From contig NZ_JAETWA010000041.1 of the NCBI RefSeq assembly GCF_016774335.1, positions 1 to 64,000 on the forward strand: a stretch of 64,000 nt of DNA. The letters are read 5' to 3'. The notes under the pieces are model-generated. The model was not told where the DNA came from, searched no databases, and saw nothing but the letters and a program-made list of their open reading frames with translations. Within the stretch, counting starts at the first letter, position 1. Each line of letters opens with the position of its first letter. Of this stretch, positions 26,416 to 36,209 are shown piece after piece. The DNA is from Luteimonas saliphila. GTDB taxonomy: Bacteria; Pseudomonadota; Gammaproteobacteria; Xanthomonadales; Xanthomonadaceae. The translations under genes were made by a program, and so were the position numbers.

Positions 26416-27086
26416 GGCTTCTTTCCGAAATGCTGGGCGAGCAGCTGCGCGAACGCCGGCGGCGACTTCGCCGCGGCGGCCGGCAGGGGCTGGTCGAGGG
26501 TGTGCAGGGTGCGGGTGCCGCCGGCGCCGACGCCGAGCAGCAGCTGGGTGTCGCCGACCTCGACCACCACCAGGCGGTCGCGCGGCCCGAGCGCCAGCGA
26601 GCCGACGATGCGCAGCGCGGGGTTGGCGCCGGCGACGCCGAGCCCGGGCATGCGCCTGGCCAGCTTCGACAGCAGCAGGATCAGTCCGACCACCAGGACC
26701 AGGGCGAACACGGCGCCGCCGAGCGTGCCGGCGGTGGCCGGCGACTGGGGTGCGGCAGCCGGCAGGCCGGTATGCGCGGTGCTGCCCATGGCCGGAGCCG
26801 CGGGCCTGCTGTCCGCCGCGCCGGCGGCGCGTGCGGCGAAGGCTTCGGCTGCGGTCGCGGACGCGGCGTCCATGGCCCTGGCCTCCAAGGTCGCGGGTCG
26901 GGCGGTCGTCACCGCGGGGGGCGTGCCGCCGGCGTCGCCGGTGGCTTCGGGCGTCGCGGCGTCGGGCGTGGGCGTCGTGCCGGCAGGCAGCGCCGCCGGC
27001 GCCTGCGAGGCCGCCACGGCGAGCGCCGCCTCGGCGGCACCGGCCACCGGAAGCGCCGCGGCCACGTGCAGCGGCGTCGCGCTCAT
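26412..27086 (-). CDS. fliO: Flagellar biosynthesis protein FliO
   Basis: A 224-residue protein. A long Ala/Thr/Pro-rich N-terminal half (about 120 residues) precedes a single membrane helix, GGAVFALVLVVGLILLLSKL. The conserved cytoplasmic FliO domain follows, with LRIVGSLALGPRDRLVVVEV and LLLGVGAGGTRTLHTL. FliO helps FliP assemble. The N-terminal extension is longer than in E. coli FliO (about 120 residues in total) and looks disordered. The start overlaps fliN as ATGA. Confidence 0.93.
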   Translation of the reverse strand: MSATPLHVAAALPVAGAAEAALAVAASQAPAALPAGTTPTPDAATPEATGDAGGTPPAVTTARPATLEARAMDAASATAAEAFAARAAGAADSRPAAPAMGSTAHTGLPAAAPQSPATAGTLGGAVFALVLVVGLILLLSKLARRMPGLGVAGANPALRIVGSLALGPRDRLVVVEVGDTQLLLGVGAGGTRTLHTLDQPLPAAAAKSPPAFAQLLAQHFGKKP

Positions 27087-27418
27087 CGCAGCCTCTTGAT
27101 CCGCTCGGCGGGGCTGACGACGTCGGTCAGGCGCACGCCGAAGCGGTCGTTCACCACCACCACCTCGCCCTGCGCGATCAGCGTGCCGTTGACGAACACG
27201 TCCAGCGGCTCCCCGGCCCCGCGTTCGAGTTCGACCACCGAACCCTGGTTGAGCTGCAGCAGGTTGCGGATCGGGATGCGGGTGCGCCCGACTTCGAGCG
27301 ACAGCGACACCGGCACGTCGAGGATCACGTCCAGGTTGAGGTCGGCGCCGTGGCCGGGGCCGGCTTCGGCGGTGAGCGGATCGAAGGCGGCCAGGGCCGC
27401 GGCGTCGTTGGTGGTCAT
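27083..27418 (-). CDS. fliN: Flagellar switch protein FliN
   Basis: A 111-residue C-ring protein. A short acidic N-terminus is followed by one SpoA/FliN domain (IPIRNLLQLNQGSVVELERG, VFVNGTLIAQGEVVVVNDRF) that dimerises with FliM. It overlaps fliM and fliO by four bases each, so the three are translationally coupled. Confidence 0.97.
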   Translation of the reverse strand: MTTNDAAALAAFDPLTAEAGPGHGADLNLDVILDVPVSLSLEVGRTRIPIRNLLQLNQGSVVELERGAGEPLDVFVNGTLIAQGEVVVVNDRFGVRLTDVVSPAERIKRLR

Positions 27419-28419
27419 GGCGTCTTGCCCAGGGAGTCGAGGGTGGGAACGGTCCGCGCGGCATGCACCTGCGTGACCTTGATGGCGTTCTTGCCGTTGT
27501 GGATGCCGAACTCGCCGGTGAACAGCGGCATCTGCTCGACCTGCAGCTGCACGTTGCGTGCCAGCTCGATCGGGATCACGTCGCCCACCCGCAGCCGCGA
27601 CAGTTCGCGCAGGCTGATCTGGCGGTGCGCGATCGCCGAGCTCAGCTCGACCTGCGCATCCTGCAGCTGGGTGCGCATCGCGCGGGTCCAGCCTTCGTCC
27701 TTCTCGATCCGGTCGCTCTGCACGCCGGCGTCGAGCTGTTCGCGGATCGGCTCGAGCATCGCGTAGGGAATCGCCACGTGCAGCTCGCCGCCGCCGCCCT
27801 CGAGCTCGACGTTGAAGCGGCTGACCACGATGTACTCGCGCGGGCTGATGATGTTGGCGAAGTGCGGGTTGACCTCGGAGTTGAGGTACTCGAACTCGAC
27901 CGGCATCACCGGCGCCCAGGCGTCGACGAGGTCGGCGAAGGTCTGCTTGAGCAGCAGCTGGATCACCCGCATCTCGGTGGGCGTGAACTCGCGGCCCTCG
28001 ATGCGGGTGTGGAACTTGCCGCTGCCGCCGAAGAAGTTGTCGACCACGGTGAACACCAGCCGCGGCTCGAAGGTGACGATGGCGGTGCCGCGCAGCGGCT
28101 TCATCTTCACCAGGTTGAGATTGGTCGGCACCTGCAGCGAGTGCATGTACTCGCCGAAGCGCAGCAGGTCGATGCCGCGCACCGACAGGTCGGCCGAGCG
28201 CCGCAGCAGGTTGAACAGGCCGATCCGCAGCGTGCGCGCGAAGCGCTCGTTGATCATCTCCAGCGTCGGCAGCTTGCCGCGGACGATGCGGTCCTGGCTG
28301 GCGAAGTCGTAGCTGCGCGCCTCGCCCGGCGCGGGCGGCGGCTCGGTTTCGACCGCGCCGCTGTCGACGCCGTGCAGCAGGGCGTCGATCTCGTCCTGGG
28401 ACAGCAGGTCGGCGCTCAT
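27415..28419 (-). CDS. fliM: Flagellar switch protein FliM
   Basis: A 334-residue C-ring protein. The N-terminal CheY-P-binding peptide is LLSQDEIDALLHGVD. The middle CheC-like domain (about residues 45-230) contains GSGKFHTRIEGREFTPTE, and the C-terminal SpoA domain has RVGDVIPIELARNVQLQVEQ. It transmits CheY-P binding to FliG. The start overlaps the fliL stop by one base (TAATG). Confidence 0.97.
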   Translation of the reverse strand: MSADLLSQDEIDALLHGVDSGAVETEPPPAPGEARSYDFASQDRIVRGKLPTLEMINERFARTLRIGLFNLLRRSADLSVRGIDLLRFGEYMHSLQVPTNLNLVKMKPLRGTAIVTFEPRLVFTVVDNFFGGSGKFHTRIEGREFTPTEMRVIQLLLKQTFADLVDAWAPVMPVEFEYLNSEVNPHFANIISPREYIVVSRFNVELEGGGGELHVAIPYAMLEPIREQLDAGVQSDRIEKDEGWTRAMRTQLQDAQVELSSAIAHRQISLRELSRLRVGDVIPIELARNVQLQVEQMPLFTGEFGIHNGKNAIKVTQVHAARTVPTLDSLGKTP

Positions 28420-28916
28420 TACTGGGTGACCAGGCTGGTGAAGATCACGGCTTCGACCTTGTCAGGCTCGCCCTCGGCCTTGAGCAGCGCGCGCACTTCG
28501 TCGCGCGCGGCCTGCTGCAGGCGTTCCTTGCCCGCACGCTGCGCCAGCTGGCGCGACTGCTGTTGCCCGAACAGCAGCAGCAGCCGGTTGCGGATCGAGG
28601 GCCCGTGTGTCTCCAGCGCCTTGAGGGTGGCCGGATCGCGGGTCACCAGCTGTACGTCGGCCTGGAGGTAGCGGACCGCGTCGTCGTCGGCGAGGTTGAC
28701 GACGAACGATGGTTCGAGCGCCACGTACTGCGCCGGCAGGCGGGCCGGTTTGGCCGGCGTGGCCTCGGCATCGGCCTGCTGCCTGCCCTGCCACCACCAC
28801 CAGCCGCCGCCGCCGGCGCCGGCGAGCACCACGACGAGGATCAGCAGCAGGGGCCAGAGCCGGCGCTTGGGCTTGGCGGGAACGGCGGGCTGGGTGGCGG
28901 TGGCGGGGGCTGGCAC
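28419..28916 (-). CDS. fliL: Flagellar basal-body protein FliL
   Basis: A 165-residue single-pass inner-membrane protein. The first 25 residues are Pro/Ala/Lys-rich, the membrane helix is LWPLLLILVVVLAGAGGG, and the periplasmic FliL domain contains YVALEPSFVVNLAD and ends KVEAVIFTSLVTQ. FliL supports stator function at the motor. The GTG at 28914-28916 is chosen: GGAG lies nine bases upstream, and longer readings run through the sigma-54 promoter into the REP array. It is the first gene of fliLMNOPQR-flhBA. Confidence 0.93.
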   Translation of the reverse strand: MPAPATATQPAVPAKPKRRLWPLLLILVVVLAGAGGGGWWWWQGRQQADAEATPAKPARLPAQYVALEPSFVVNLADDDAVRYLQADVQLVTRDPATLKALETHGPSIRNRLLLLFGQQQSRQLAQRAGKERLQQAARDEVRALLKAEGEPDKVEAVIFTSLVTQ

Positions 28917-28949
28917 GAACGTCGACTCCGGCGGTGGATGCCGGAGGGA

Positions 28950-28965
28950 TGCAATCCGCGTGCCG
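28950..28965 (-). promoter_or_regulatory. Sigma-54 promoter of the fliL operon
   Basis: Minus-strand CGGCACGCGGATTGCA matches GGCACG-N4-TTGCA exactly. It sits 34 bases upstream of the fliL GTG and downstream of the REP array that separates fliK from fliL. Confidence 0.82.
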
Positions 28966-29040
28966 CGGCGATGACGGCGTTTTGACGGAAACCGCCCGGT
29001 CGGCGCGCCGGACCCTTGACGGGCCCCGTCCGCCCACCGC

Positions 29041-29657
29041 GTAGCCCGGGTAAGCGCAGCGCACCCGGGGCGAACCGGCCGGGTCGCGCCGCGCGTGCGA
29101 TTTCCCCGGATGCGGCCTACGGCCTTATCCGGGCTACGCCGCGCGATGCGGCCACCCGCGTCGCCCGGGTAAGCGCAGCGCACCCGGGGTCGATGTTCGG
29201 GATGCTCCGCGCCTCCGGTCATCCCCGGATGCGGCCTACGGTCTTGTCCGGGCCACGCCGCGCGATGCAGACACCCGCGTCGCCCGGGCAAGCGTAGCGC
29301 ACCCGGGCCGGAGGGTCGGGTCGCTTCGCGCTTCCGACCTCCCCGGATGCGGCCTACGGCCTTGTCCGGGCCACGCCGCGCGATGCGGCCACCCGCGTAG
29401 CCCGGGTAAGCGCAGCGCACCCGGGGTCGATGTTCGGATGCTCCGCGCCTCCGGTCATCCCCGGATGCGGCCTACGGCCTTATCCGGGCTACGCCGTGAT
29501 GCGGCACCCGCGTAGCCCGGGTAAGCGCAGCGCACCCGGGAGACGGAGGGTAGGGTCGCTTCGCGCCTCGGGTATCCCGGATGCGGCCTACGGCCTTATC
29601 CGGGCGACGCCGTGATGCGACACCCGCGTCTCCCGGGCAAGCGCAGCGCACCCGGGA
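29041..29657. repeat. Tandem REP array between fliK and fliL (six half-elements of one type, five of the other)
   Basis: Alternating half-elements repeat with a period of about 118 bases. One type reads CCCGGGTAAGCGCAGCGCA, starting near 29043, 29163, 29283, 29400, 29516 and 29633. The other reads CCGGATGCGGCCTACGGCC, near 29104, 29223, 29342, 29461 and 29577. The orientation is opposite to that of the array at 20800-21249. Spacers alternate between two sequences. No gene is supported between fliK and the fliL promoter. Confidence 0.92.
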
Positions 29658-29706
29658 CGGAGGGTCGGATTGCACCGAGCATCCGGGCCCGGACCACACC
29701 GCGACA

Positions 29707-30909
29707 TCAGGCGTATTCGTCGAGCAGGCCACGCAGGCGCAGGTGTGTCTGTGCCGATTGCGGCGCGTCCTCGCCGGCCCGGGCGTCGCCACCCGCGCCG
29801 GCCGCCGCGTCGCGTCGCGGCGTGCTGCCGTCCTGGCCCGCCTGACGCTGGCCCACGTCGGCCTGGCCCAGCTGCAATCCGTGCTGGCCCAGCAGTTCGC
29901 GCAGGCGCGGCAGGCTGGCCTCGATCGCCTGGCGCACTTCGGCGTGGGCGCTGTGGAACTCGGCCCGCACCTGGTCGCCATCGAGCTGCACGCGCACGTC
30001 GATCGGCCCGACTTGCTCGGGATTGAGGCGGATCTCGGCATGACCGATCCGCTGGTCCGCCATCCACGCGATGCGTTGGCCGAAACCGTCGTCGAAGCCG
30101 GCGTCCGGATGGGCGGGCATCGGCAGCGGGGGCAGCGTCGCGGTCGTCGGCGAGCGCGCCCCGCTCGGCGGCGTGGCGCCCGCCACGCCCGCGGTCGGCG
30201 CTTCGATGGCGAATCCGGGGTCCGCGCCGATGCCGGCGTCGCGTTTCGTCGTCCCGGCTTCCGCCGTTGCCGGCAGGAGCGAAGACGCAGCCGCGGCGAC
30301 GTCGGTGGCTGGTCGCAAGCGCGCGTCGGCGACGACGGCGCCCTCGGCAGCGATCGTGGCCGCGTTCGCGCCGGTGGCCGCTGGCGAGGTGCCGGACGCG
30401 GTGCCCGGCGCGGACGGCGGTGCGCCATCGAGGGTCGGAAGTTCTGGCACCGTGGTGATGGAGACGGACGCACCCGCGGGCATGTCCAGTGGCTGCTGCG
30501 CGGCAGGCGCGGGTACCGACACGGGGGGCGCGCCGTCCGCCGCGACGGCCGCGGTGCGGACGCCGAACCACTGCCCGTCGAGCAGCGCGAGCAGGTGCTG
30601 GGGCGACGTCTCGTCGCTGTCCTCGCCGCGATCGGCCGCCTCGGGTGCCGCTGCCGGTGACGCCGCCGGCGGGGCCGGAACGAGGAGCTCGGCGAACGGC
30701 CGGTCGCCCGGTGCGAGGTCCGTGGCGGGTTCGTGCGGCCTGGCCGGGTTCGGATCGACGGCGTGGCCGCGGTCGCCGCGGGCGGCTGGCCTCTGCGCCG
30801 GCGCCGGCGACCGCGGAGGATCGCCGCCGTCCAGGCGTGGCGCACCCCGGCCCGCGGATGCCAGGCCTGCGCTCCCCGCGACCAGCGGCGATGGACCGGC
30901 GCCGTTCAT
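29707..30909 (-). CDS. fliK: Flagellar hook-length control protein FliK
   Basis: A 400-residue secreted ruler protein. The long N-terminal two thirds is Ala/Pro/Thr-rich and of low complexity, as is usual. The C-terminal hook-length domain (about residues 280-360) is conserved: AEIRLNPEQVGPIDVRVQLD, HSAHAEVRQAIEASLPRLRE, LLGQHGLQLGQADV. It terminates hook growth and triggers the FlhB switch. The start overlaps fliJ by four bases. Its 3' end lies about 50 bases from the REP array. Confidence 0.92.
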   Translation of the reverse strand: MNGAGPSPLVAGSAGLASAGRGAPRLDGGDPPRSPAPAQRPAARGDRGHAVDPNPARPHEPATDLAPGDRPFAELLVPAPPAASPAAAPEAADRGEDSDETSPQHLLALLDGQWFGVRTAAVAADGAPPVSVPAPAAQQPLDMPAGASVSITTVPELPTLDGAPPSAPGTASGTSPAATGANAATIAAEGAVVADARLRPATDVAAAASSLLPATAEAGTTKRDAGIGADPGFAIEAPTAGVAGATPPSGARSPTTATLPPLPMPAHPDAGFDDGFGQRIAWMADQRIGHAEIRLNPEQVGPIDVRVQLDGDQVRAEFHSAHAEVRQAIEASLPRLRELLGQHGLQLGQADVGQRQAGQDGSTPRRDAAAGAGGDARAGEDAPQSAQTHLRLRGLLDEYA

Positions 30910-31361
30910 GGCGTCGAGCCGTCGTCTGCCGCCAGCGCGGCGAGGCGCGCACGGCGTCCGCCGAGGTCGTCCAGCTCGCGCTGGACGCGCTGCTCGGCGA
31001 CCCTGGATTCCTGCATCCGGTAACTGTCGGCCAGTTGCTCGAGCACCTTGGTCTCGCGGCTGGCGAGCATCAGTCGCGCACGCTCCACGTCGCTGAGCTG
31101 GCGGTTGTGGTCGACGATCCCGGCCTGCTGCACGACCGCGGCGTTCAGCCGCTCGCGGAACGCGAGCCGGTTGACCAGCAGCGCCGGCGAGATCGAGGTG
31201 GCCGCGGGCGCCGCGGCGTACTCCTCCGCGTAGCGGCGCAGCGCCTCCAGGCGCTGCTCCTGTTCGCCGAGCGCGCGCTCGCGGTCGGCGACCTCGCGGG
31301 CCACCGAGTCCTGGCGCTGCTGCATGATCCTGAGCAGCGGATCGAGTCGTTGCGAACGCAT
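30906..31361 (-). CDS. fliJ: Flagellar export chaperone FliJ
   Basis: A 151-residue, almost entirely helical coiled-coil protein rich in Arg, Glu, Gln and Ala (RERALGEQEQRLEALRRYAE, RARLMLASRETKVLEQL). It sits in the centre of the FliI hexamer and helps cycle export chaperones. It is placed four bases after fliI and overlaps fliK, the standard fliHIJK order. Confidence 0.93.
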   Translation of the reverse strand: MRSQRLDPLLRIMQQRQDSVAREVADRERALGEQEQRLEALRRYAEEYAAAPAATSISPALLVNRLAFRERLNAAVVQQAGIVDHNRQLSDVERARLMLASRETKVLEQLADSYRMQESRVAEQRVQRELDDLGGRRARLAALAADDGSTP

Positions 31362-31365
31362 CGAT

Positions 31366-32766
31366 TCAGGCCTCCTGTGGGCGGTTCGGGGCGACGCCGG
31401 CCGGGCCGTCGTCGAGCAGTGCGGCGAGCGCGGCGCGGCTGGCCTCGACGTCCGCGGCCTCGGCGACGTCCTGGCCGAGGAAGGCCTGGATCGCGGGCCA
31501 GCGCGCCACCGCCTCGTCGACGGCGGGGTCGCTGCCGCGCTGGTAGGCGCCGATCGCGATCAGGTCGCGCTGCGCCGAATGCGCGGCCATCAGCCGCTTG
31601 AGCTTGCGGATGCGCTCGCGCCAGGCCGGGTCGGTGATGTCCTGCATCACCCGGCTGACCGAGACCTCGACGTCGATCGCGGGGTACTGGCCGGCGTCGG
31701 CGATGCGGCGGGTGAGTACGATGTGGCCGTCGAGGATCGCGCGCGCGGCGTCGGCGATCGGTTCCTGCTGGTCGTCGCCCTCGGTGAGCACGGTGTAGAA
31801 CGCGGTGATCGAACCGCGGCCGTCGGCGCCGTTGCCGGCGCGCTCGACCAACTGCGGCAGCTTGGCGAACACGCTCGGCGGATAGCCGCGGGTGGTCGGC
31901 GGCTCGCCGACCGACAGCCCGATCTCGCGCTGCGCATGTGCGAAGCGGGTCAGCGAATCCATCAGCAGCAGCACGTGCAGGCCCTGGTCGCGGTAGTACT
32001 CGGCGATCGCGGTGGCGCGCAGCGCGCCGTGCAGGCGCGCCAGCGGCGGCCGGTCGGCGGGCGTGGCGACCACGACCGCGCGCCGCAGTCCTTCCTCGCC
32101 CAGCGTGCTCTCGACGAAATCGCGCACCTCGCGGCCGCGTTCGCCGATCAGACCGACGACGATGACGTCGGCGGCGGTGAAGCGGGTCATCATCCCGAGC
32201 AGGGTCGACTTGCCGACGCCGGATCCCGCGAACAGGCCGATGCGCTGGCCGCGTCCGATCGGCAGCAGGGCGTTGATCGCGCGCACGCCGACGTCGAGCG
32301 ACTGGGTGATCGGCTCGCGCATCAGCGGATTGATCGCGGTGCCGGCCAGGCCCACCCAATGCTCGGCACGGATCGGGCCGCGACCATCCAGGGGCACGCC
32401 GTCGCTGTCGATGACCCGGCCGAGCAGGCCCTCGCCGACCGCGACCTCGCCGCGGCGGCGCAAGGGCACCACGCGGGCGTTCGGCAGCAGGCCCTCGAGA
32501 TCGGCGGTGGGCATCAGGTAGGTGCGGTCGCCGGCGAAGCCGACGACCTCGGTGTCCACCCAGCGCCCGCCGGCGGTCTCCACCCGGCAGCGCGAGCCCA
32601 GGGGCGCGCTGCAGCCGGAGGCCTCGAGGGTCAGGCCGACGGCGCGGCGCAGCACGCCTTCGCGCGCCAGGCCGAGCGACGGCGGATGCGGGTCGGCGGC
32701 GTGCAGGCGCGCGGCCAGGCGCAGGTTGCGCGCCTCCTGCCAGTGCGCGGCGGCGACGCTGCTCAC
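31366..32766 (-). CDS. fliI: Flagellum-specific ATPase FliI
   Basis: A 466-residue F1-beta-like ATPase. Walker A is [15 protein letters not shown] near residue 185, Walker B is [20 protein letters not shown], and the family sequence [20 protein letters not shown] is present. It energises delivery of export substrates with FliH and FliJ. It overlaps fliH by four bases. Confidence 0.98.
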   Translation of the reverse strand: MSSVAAAHWQEARNLRLAARLHAADPHPPSLGLAREGVLRRAVGLTLEASGCSAPLGSRCRVETAGGRWVDTEVVGFAGDRTYLMPTADLEGLLPNARVVPLRRRGEVAVGEGLLGRVIDSDGVPLDGRGPIRAEHWVGLAGTAINPLMREPITQSLDVGVRAINALLPIGRGQRIGLFAGSGVGKSTLLGMMTRFTAADVIVVGLIGERGREVRDFVESTLGEEGLRRAVVVATPADRPPLARLHGALRATAIAEYYRDQGLHVLLLMDSLTRFAHAQREIGLSVGEPPTTRGYPPSVFAKLPQLVERAGNGADGRGSITAFYTVLTEGDDQQEPIADAARAILDGHIVLTRRIADAGQYPAIDVEVSVSRVMQDITDPAWRERIRKLKRLMAAHSAQRDLIAIGAYQRGSDPAVDEAVARWPAIQAFLGQDVAEAADVEASRAALAALLDDGPAGVAPNRPQEA

Positions 32767-33398
32767 GGGCGCGGCTCGCTGGCGGCCAGGGTCGCCTCGA
32801 GCACCGACTGCAGGCGCGAGGCGATGGTGCCGTCGATGCGCACGCTTTCGCTGTGCAGGCGCAGCTCGCCCCGGCCCAGCGCCCCGTCGACGGCCAGGCG
32901 CACGCCGTCGAGACCGGCCAGGTGCGGCGCGAGCACGCCGAAATCGTCGTTGTGCAGGCGCAGTTCGAGTTCGCGCGAGTCGCTGCCGACCGCCTCCAGC
33001 GCTTCGCGCACGAGGTCGGCGAGCAGGGTGGGGTCGGCCCGGTAGGCGCGTCCGAGCAGGCTGCCGGCGATGCGCACGGCGAGGTCCGCCAGCGCCTCGG
33101 CGACCTCGCCGTCGAGCCGCGCGAGCGGGCGGGTGAATCCGTCGAGCACGCCCTCGATCTGCGCCACCATGCGGCGCACGTCGGCCTGGCCGGCGGCGAG
33201 CCCCTCGGCATGGCCGCGGGCGTAGCCCTCCTCGCGCGCCGCGCGTTCCATCGCCTGCAGTTCCTCGACGCTCGGCGGCGCCGGCGGCGGTTCGCAGGCG
33301 GGCGGCGGCACCGCGACCAGCCCCGGCGCGTTCCAGCGCACCGCGCCGCCGGCGGCGAGGCGCGGGTCGTCGGCGAGCAGCGCGCCCATGCCGTTCAC
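32763..33398 (-). CDS. fliH: Flagellar assembly protein FliH
   Basis: A 211-residue FliI regulator. A variable Pro-rich N-terminus is followed by a helical segment with Glu/Ala and GxxxG-like spacing ([20 protein letters not shown], residues about 52-71). The C-terminal FliI-binding domain resembles the delta subunit of F-ATPase ([20 protein letters not shown]). It overlaps fliG and fliI by four bases each. Confidence 0.93.
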   Translation of the reverse strand: MNGMGALLADDPRLAAGGAVRWNAPGLVAVPPPACEPPPAPPSVEELQAMERAAREEGYARGHAEGLAAGQADVRRMVAQIEGVLDGFTRPLARLDGEVAEALADLAVRIAGSLLGRAYRADPTLLADLVREALEAVGSDSRELELRLHNDDFGVLAPHLAGLDGVRLAVDGALGRGELRLHSESVRIDGTIASRLQSVLEATLAASEPRP

Positions 33399-34408
33399 AC
33401 CAGCACCTCGGCCTTGGCCGCGAGCTGGATGTCGCCGTTGTCGGCCATCCGCCGCACCACCGCGAGGATTTCCTTCTGCGCCGCTTCCACCTCGGCCAGG
33501 CGGACCGGGCCGCGGGCCTCCATGTCCTCGACCAGGATCTCGGCGGCGCGCTGCGACATGTTGCCGGTGATCTTCTCGCGCACCTTGGCGTCGGCGCCGC
33601 GCAGGGCCAGCGCCAGCTGCTCGCTCGAGACCTCGCGCAGCACCGCCTGCATCGCGCGGTCGTCGATCTCGGCGAGGTTGTCGAACACGAACATCAGGTC
33701 GCGGATACGGGTGCCGAGCTCACCGTCGACCTCGCCGATCGCGCCGAGCAGGATCTCGTCCTGCCCCGAATCCATGAAGTTGAGGATGTTGGCCGCGACC
33801 TTGACCCCGCCGACCGAGGACGACTTGATGTTCTGGTTGCCGGCGAACTGGCGCGCCATCACGTCGTTGAGCTCGTTGAGCGCATGCGGCGGGATGCCGT
33901 CGAGCGTCGCCAGCCGCAGCAGCACGTCCACGCGCACGCGCTCGGGCAGGCACTTGAGCACTTCGGCGGCCTGATCGCCGTCGAGGTGGGCCATGACGAT
34001 GGCGATGATCTGCGGGTGCTCGTTGCGCACCAGTTCGGCGATCGCGCGCGGCTCCATCCACTTCAGGGTGTCGAGCCCGGAGGTGTTGCGACCGAGCAGG
34101 ATGCGGTCGATCAGGCCGCTGGCGCGGTCCTCGCCGAGCGCCTGGGTCAGCACCGCGCGCACGTAGTCGTCGGCGCCGCTGCCCAGGCCGCTGGGCTGGG
34201 CGAGGACGTCGACGAACTCGTCGAACACCCGCGCCACGGCGTCGCGGCTGACGCCGCCGACCGAGGTCATGGCGACGCCGAGCTTCTGCACTTCCTTGGC
34301 GCCCATGTGCTTGAGCACTTCGGCGGCCTGCTGCTCGCCGAGCGAGAGCAGCACGATCGCCGCGCGCTGCACGCCGGTCAGCGCGACGCCCTGGGACTGG
34401 TCAGCCAT
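33395..34408 (-). CDS. fliG: Flagellar motor switch protein FliG
   Basis: A 337-residue C-ring protein. The N-terminal domain ([20 protein letters not shown]) binds FliF. The middle domain contains the FliM-binding EHPQ motif ([18 protein letters not shown]). The C-terminal domain has the charged torque helix [20 protein letters not shown]. It is the site of stator interaction. The start overlaps fliF by eight bases. Confidence 0.97.
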   Translation of the reverse strand: MADQSQGVALTGVQRAAIVLLSLGEQQAAEVLKHMGAKEVQKLGVAMTSVGGVSRDAVARVFDEFVDVLAQPSGLGSGADDYVRAVLTQALGEDRASGLIDRILLGRNTSGLDTLKWMEPRAIAELVRNEHPQIIAIVMAHLDGDQAAEVLKCLPERVRVDVLLRLATLDGIPPHALNELNDVMARQFAGNQNIKSSSVGGVKVAANILNFMDSGQDEILLGAIGEVDGELGTRIRDLMFVFDNLAEIDDRAMQAVLREVSSEQLALALRGADAKVREKITGNMSQRAAEILVEDMEARGPVRLAEVEAAQKEILAVVRRMADNGDIQLAAKAEVLV

Positions 34409-36071
34409 CGGAGTCGACCATGTCGCGGACCACCTGGGCGACGCGCTTGGGGTCGGTGCTGACCGCTGCGCGCGTGATCTCGAGCTTGTCGTCGAAGTTC
34501 ATCGACGCCGCGGACATCGGCGTCGAGGGCGCGGCCACCTGCGCCGGCGCGGGGCCCGACAGGCTCACCGGCAGGTCGTCGTCGACGCTGCCGGCCGGCA
34601 CCGCGGCGGCGGTCGCGGCCCTGCCCGCGAGCAGCTGGCGTGAAGCGGGGCGCAGCACGGTGAAGATCAGCAGCAGGACTGCGAGGCCGCCGAACACCAG
34701 GCGTCCGAGTTCGTATGCGCGCGGATGCTGCCAGATCGGCGGGCCGTCCTCGGGGGCGTCGAGCGCGCCGCGTGCGAACGGCGCGTTCACCACCGATACC
34801 ACGTCGCCGCGTTCGGCATCGAAGCCGATCGCCTGTTGCACCAGGGTTTCGATGCGCGCGATCTCGGCGGCGCTCAGCGCCCGGCCCTCGGCCGGCCTGT
34901 TGGCGGCGCCCGCAGTCCCGGCGGGCGCCGTCGCCGGTGCCACGTTGTCGACCAGCACCGCGGCGGTGACCCGGCGGATGCGGCCCGGCGCCTGGCGGGT
35001 GTGGGTGAGCGTGCGGTCGATCTCGTAGTTGCGCACCGAGCTGCGGCTGCCGGGGCCGGCCGCGGCCTCGGCCGCTACGGGCGCGGCCAGGTCGGCCGCG
35101 TCGGGCGTGTTGCTGGCGGCTCCGGGCACGCCCTGGGCGACCGCATCGCCGCCGCCGCCGAGCGTACCGGATTCGGAAATCTGCTCGCTGCGGACCATCG
35201 CCGGCTGCGGGCCGTAGCGCTCGCTGGCCTCCTCGGTCTGGGCGAAGTCCATGTCCACGCTGACCTTTGCGCTGACCCGGCCGGGGCCGGTCATCGGTTC
35301 CAGCAACTCCTCGATGCGCTGCACGTAGACCGATTCCTGGCGGCGCTGCTGGTCGAACTGCTTGGCGCCGATCGCGTCGTCGCTCTGCGGATCGGCATTG
35401 GACAGCATGCGGCCGAACTGGTCGACCACGGTGACCCGTTCCGGCGGAAGCCCGGGGATGGACGACGCCACCAGGTGCACGATCGCGTTCACCTGCCCCT
35501 GCTCCAGCGTGCTGCCGCTGCGCAGTTGCAGCACCACCGACGCGCTCGCGGGCTCCTTCTGCCGGGTGAACGCGCTGGGCTTGGGCAGGGCGAGATGGAC
35601 GCGCGCCTCGCGCACCGGGCGCAGGTTGGCGATGGTGCGGGCCAGCTCGATCTCCTGCGCGTGCTGGTAGCGCGCGTTCTCGATGAACTGGCTGGTCCCG
35701 AACCCCTGGTCGCCCTGGATCGATTCGAAGCCGGTGCCCTCGCCGGCCGGCAGCCCGGCCGCGGCCAGTGCCATCCGCGCCTCCCCGACCTGGTCGACGG
35801 GCACCGCGAGCGCGCCGGTGGCGGGGTCGAGCTTGAACGGGATCCGGGCGCCGCGCAGCAGTTCCGAGGCCTCGGCGGTGGACTTGGGGTCGAGGCCGGC
35901 CTGGACCGGAACGAAGTCCGGCTTCTGGCTCCAGAAGAACAGCCACAGGCCGAGCGCGATGGCGGCGGCGACCAGGACCAGCAGGCCGAGCTGGCGCACC
36001 GCCGGGATGTCCTGCAGGCGACCGAGGTCGCGCAGGTTGGCAGTGGCCTTGGGGAGTGCGATCACGGACAT
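34401..36071 (-). CDS. fliF: Flagellar MS-ring protein FliF
   Basis: A 556-residue ring protein. The first membrane helix is near residues 26-47 (LGLLVLVAAAIALGLWLFFW). Periplasmic ring-building motifs follow (VREARVHLALPKPSAFTR, ASVVLQL), then a variable loop with RNYEIDRTLTHTRQAPG. The second membrane helix is near residues 450-470 (LGRLVFGGLAVLLLIFTVL). The C-terminal FliG-binding tail ends [14 protein letters not shown]. It is separated from fliE by about 140 bases containing a GGGAAT inverted repeat. Confidence 0.97.
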   Translation of the reverse strand: MSVIALPKATANLRDLGRLQDIPAVRQLGLLVLVAAAIALGLWLFFWSQKPDFVPVQAGLDPKSTAEASELLRGARIPFKLDPATGALAVPVDQVGEARMALAAAGLPAGEGTGFESIQGDQGFGTSQFIENARYQHAQEIELARTIANLRPVREARVHLALPKPSAFTRQKEPASASVVLQLRSGSTLEQGQVNAIVHLVASSIPGLPPERVTVVDQFGRMLSNADPQSDDAIGAKQFDQQRRQESVYVQRIEELLEPMTGPGRVSAKVSVDMDFAQTEEASERYGPQPAMVRSEQISESGTLGGGGDAVAQGVPGAASNTPDAADLAAPVAAEAAAGPGSRSSVRNYEIDRTLTHTRQAPGRIRRVTAAVLVDNVAPATAPAGTAGAANRPAEGRALSAAEIARIETLVQQAIGFDAERGDVVSVVNAPFARGALDAPEDGPPIWQHPRAYELGRLVFGGLAVLLLIFTVLRPASRQLLAGRAATAAAVPAGSVDDDLPVSLSGPAPAQVAAPSTPMSAASMNFDDKLEITRAAVSTDPKRVAQVVRDMVDSDG

Positions 36072-36086
36072 GGGAAGGTCGGGACT

Positions 36087-36208
36087 CGGGAATGGGGAAT
36101 GGGGAATCGGGAATCGGGATTGGGAGATCAGGAGCGGAGATCAGGTGCGACCGGTCGGTAGATGGAGCTGGTAAGTCGCTTCTCCGGCTCCCCATTCCCC
36201 ATTCCCCG
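36087..36208. repeat. GGGAAT-type intergenic inverted repeat between fliE and fliF
   Basis: The left arm repeats GGGAAT units (36087-36115); the right arm (36190-36208) is CCCCATTCCCCATTCCCC, almost the exact complement. An AT-poor loop of about 80 bases separates them. The same unit occurs between flgJ and flgI. The right arm reaches the fliE stop. Confidence 0.85.
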
Positions 36209-36209
36209 C

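Noticed and set aside
29041..29420. N-terminal extension of FliL into the REP array
   Set aside because: The extension would be pure REP translation (repeated PGYAGGRIARR-type peptides) and would run through the sigma-54 promoter; the GTG at 28916 gives a normal FliL.
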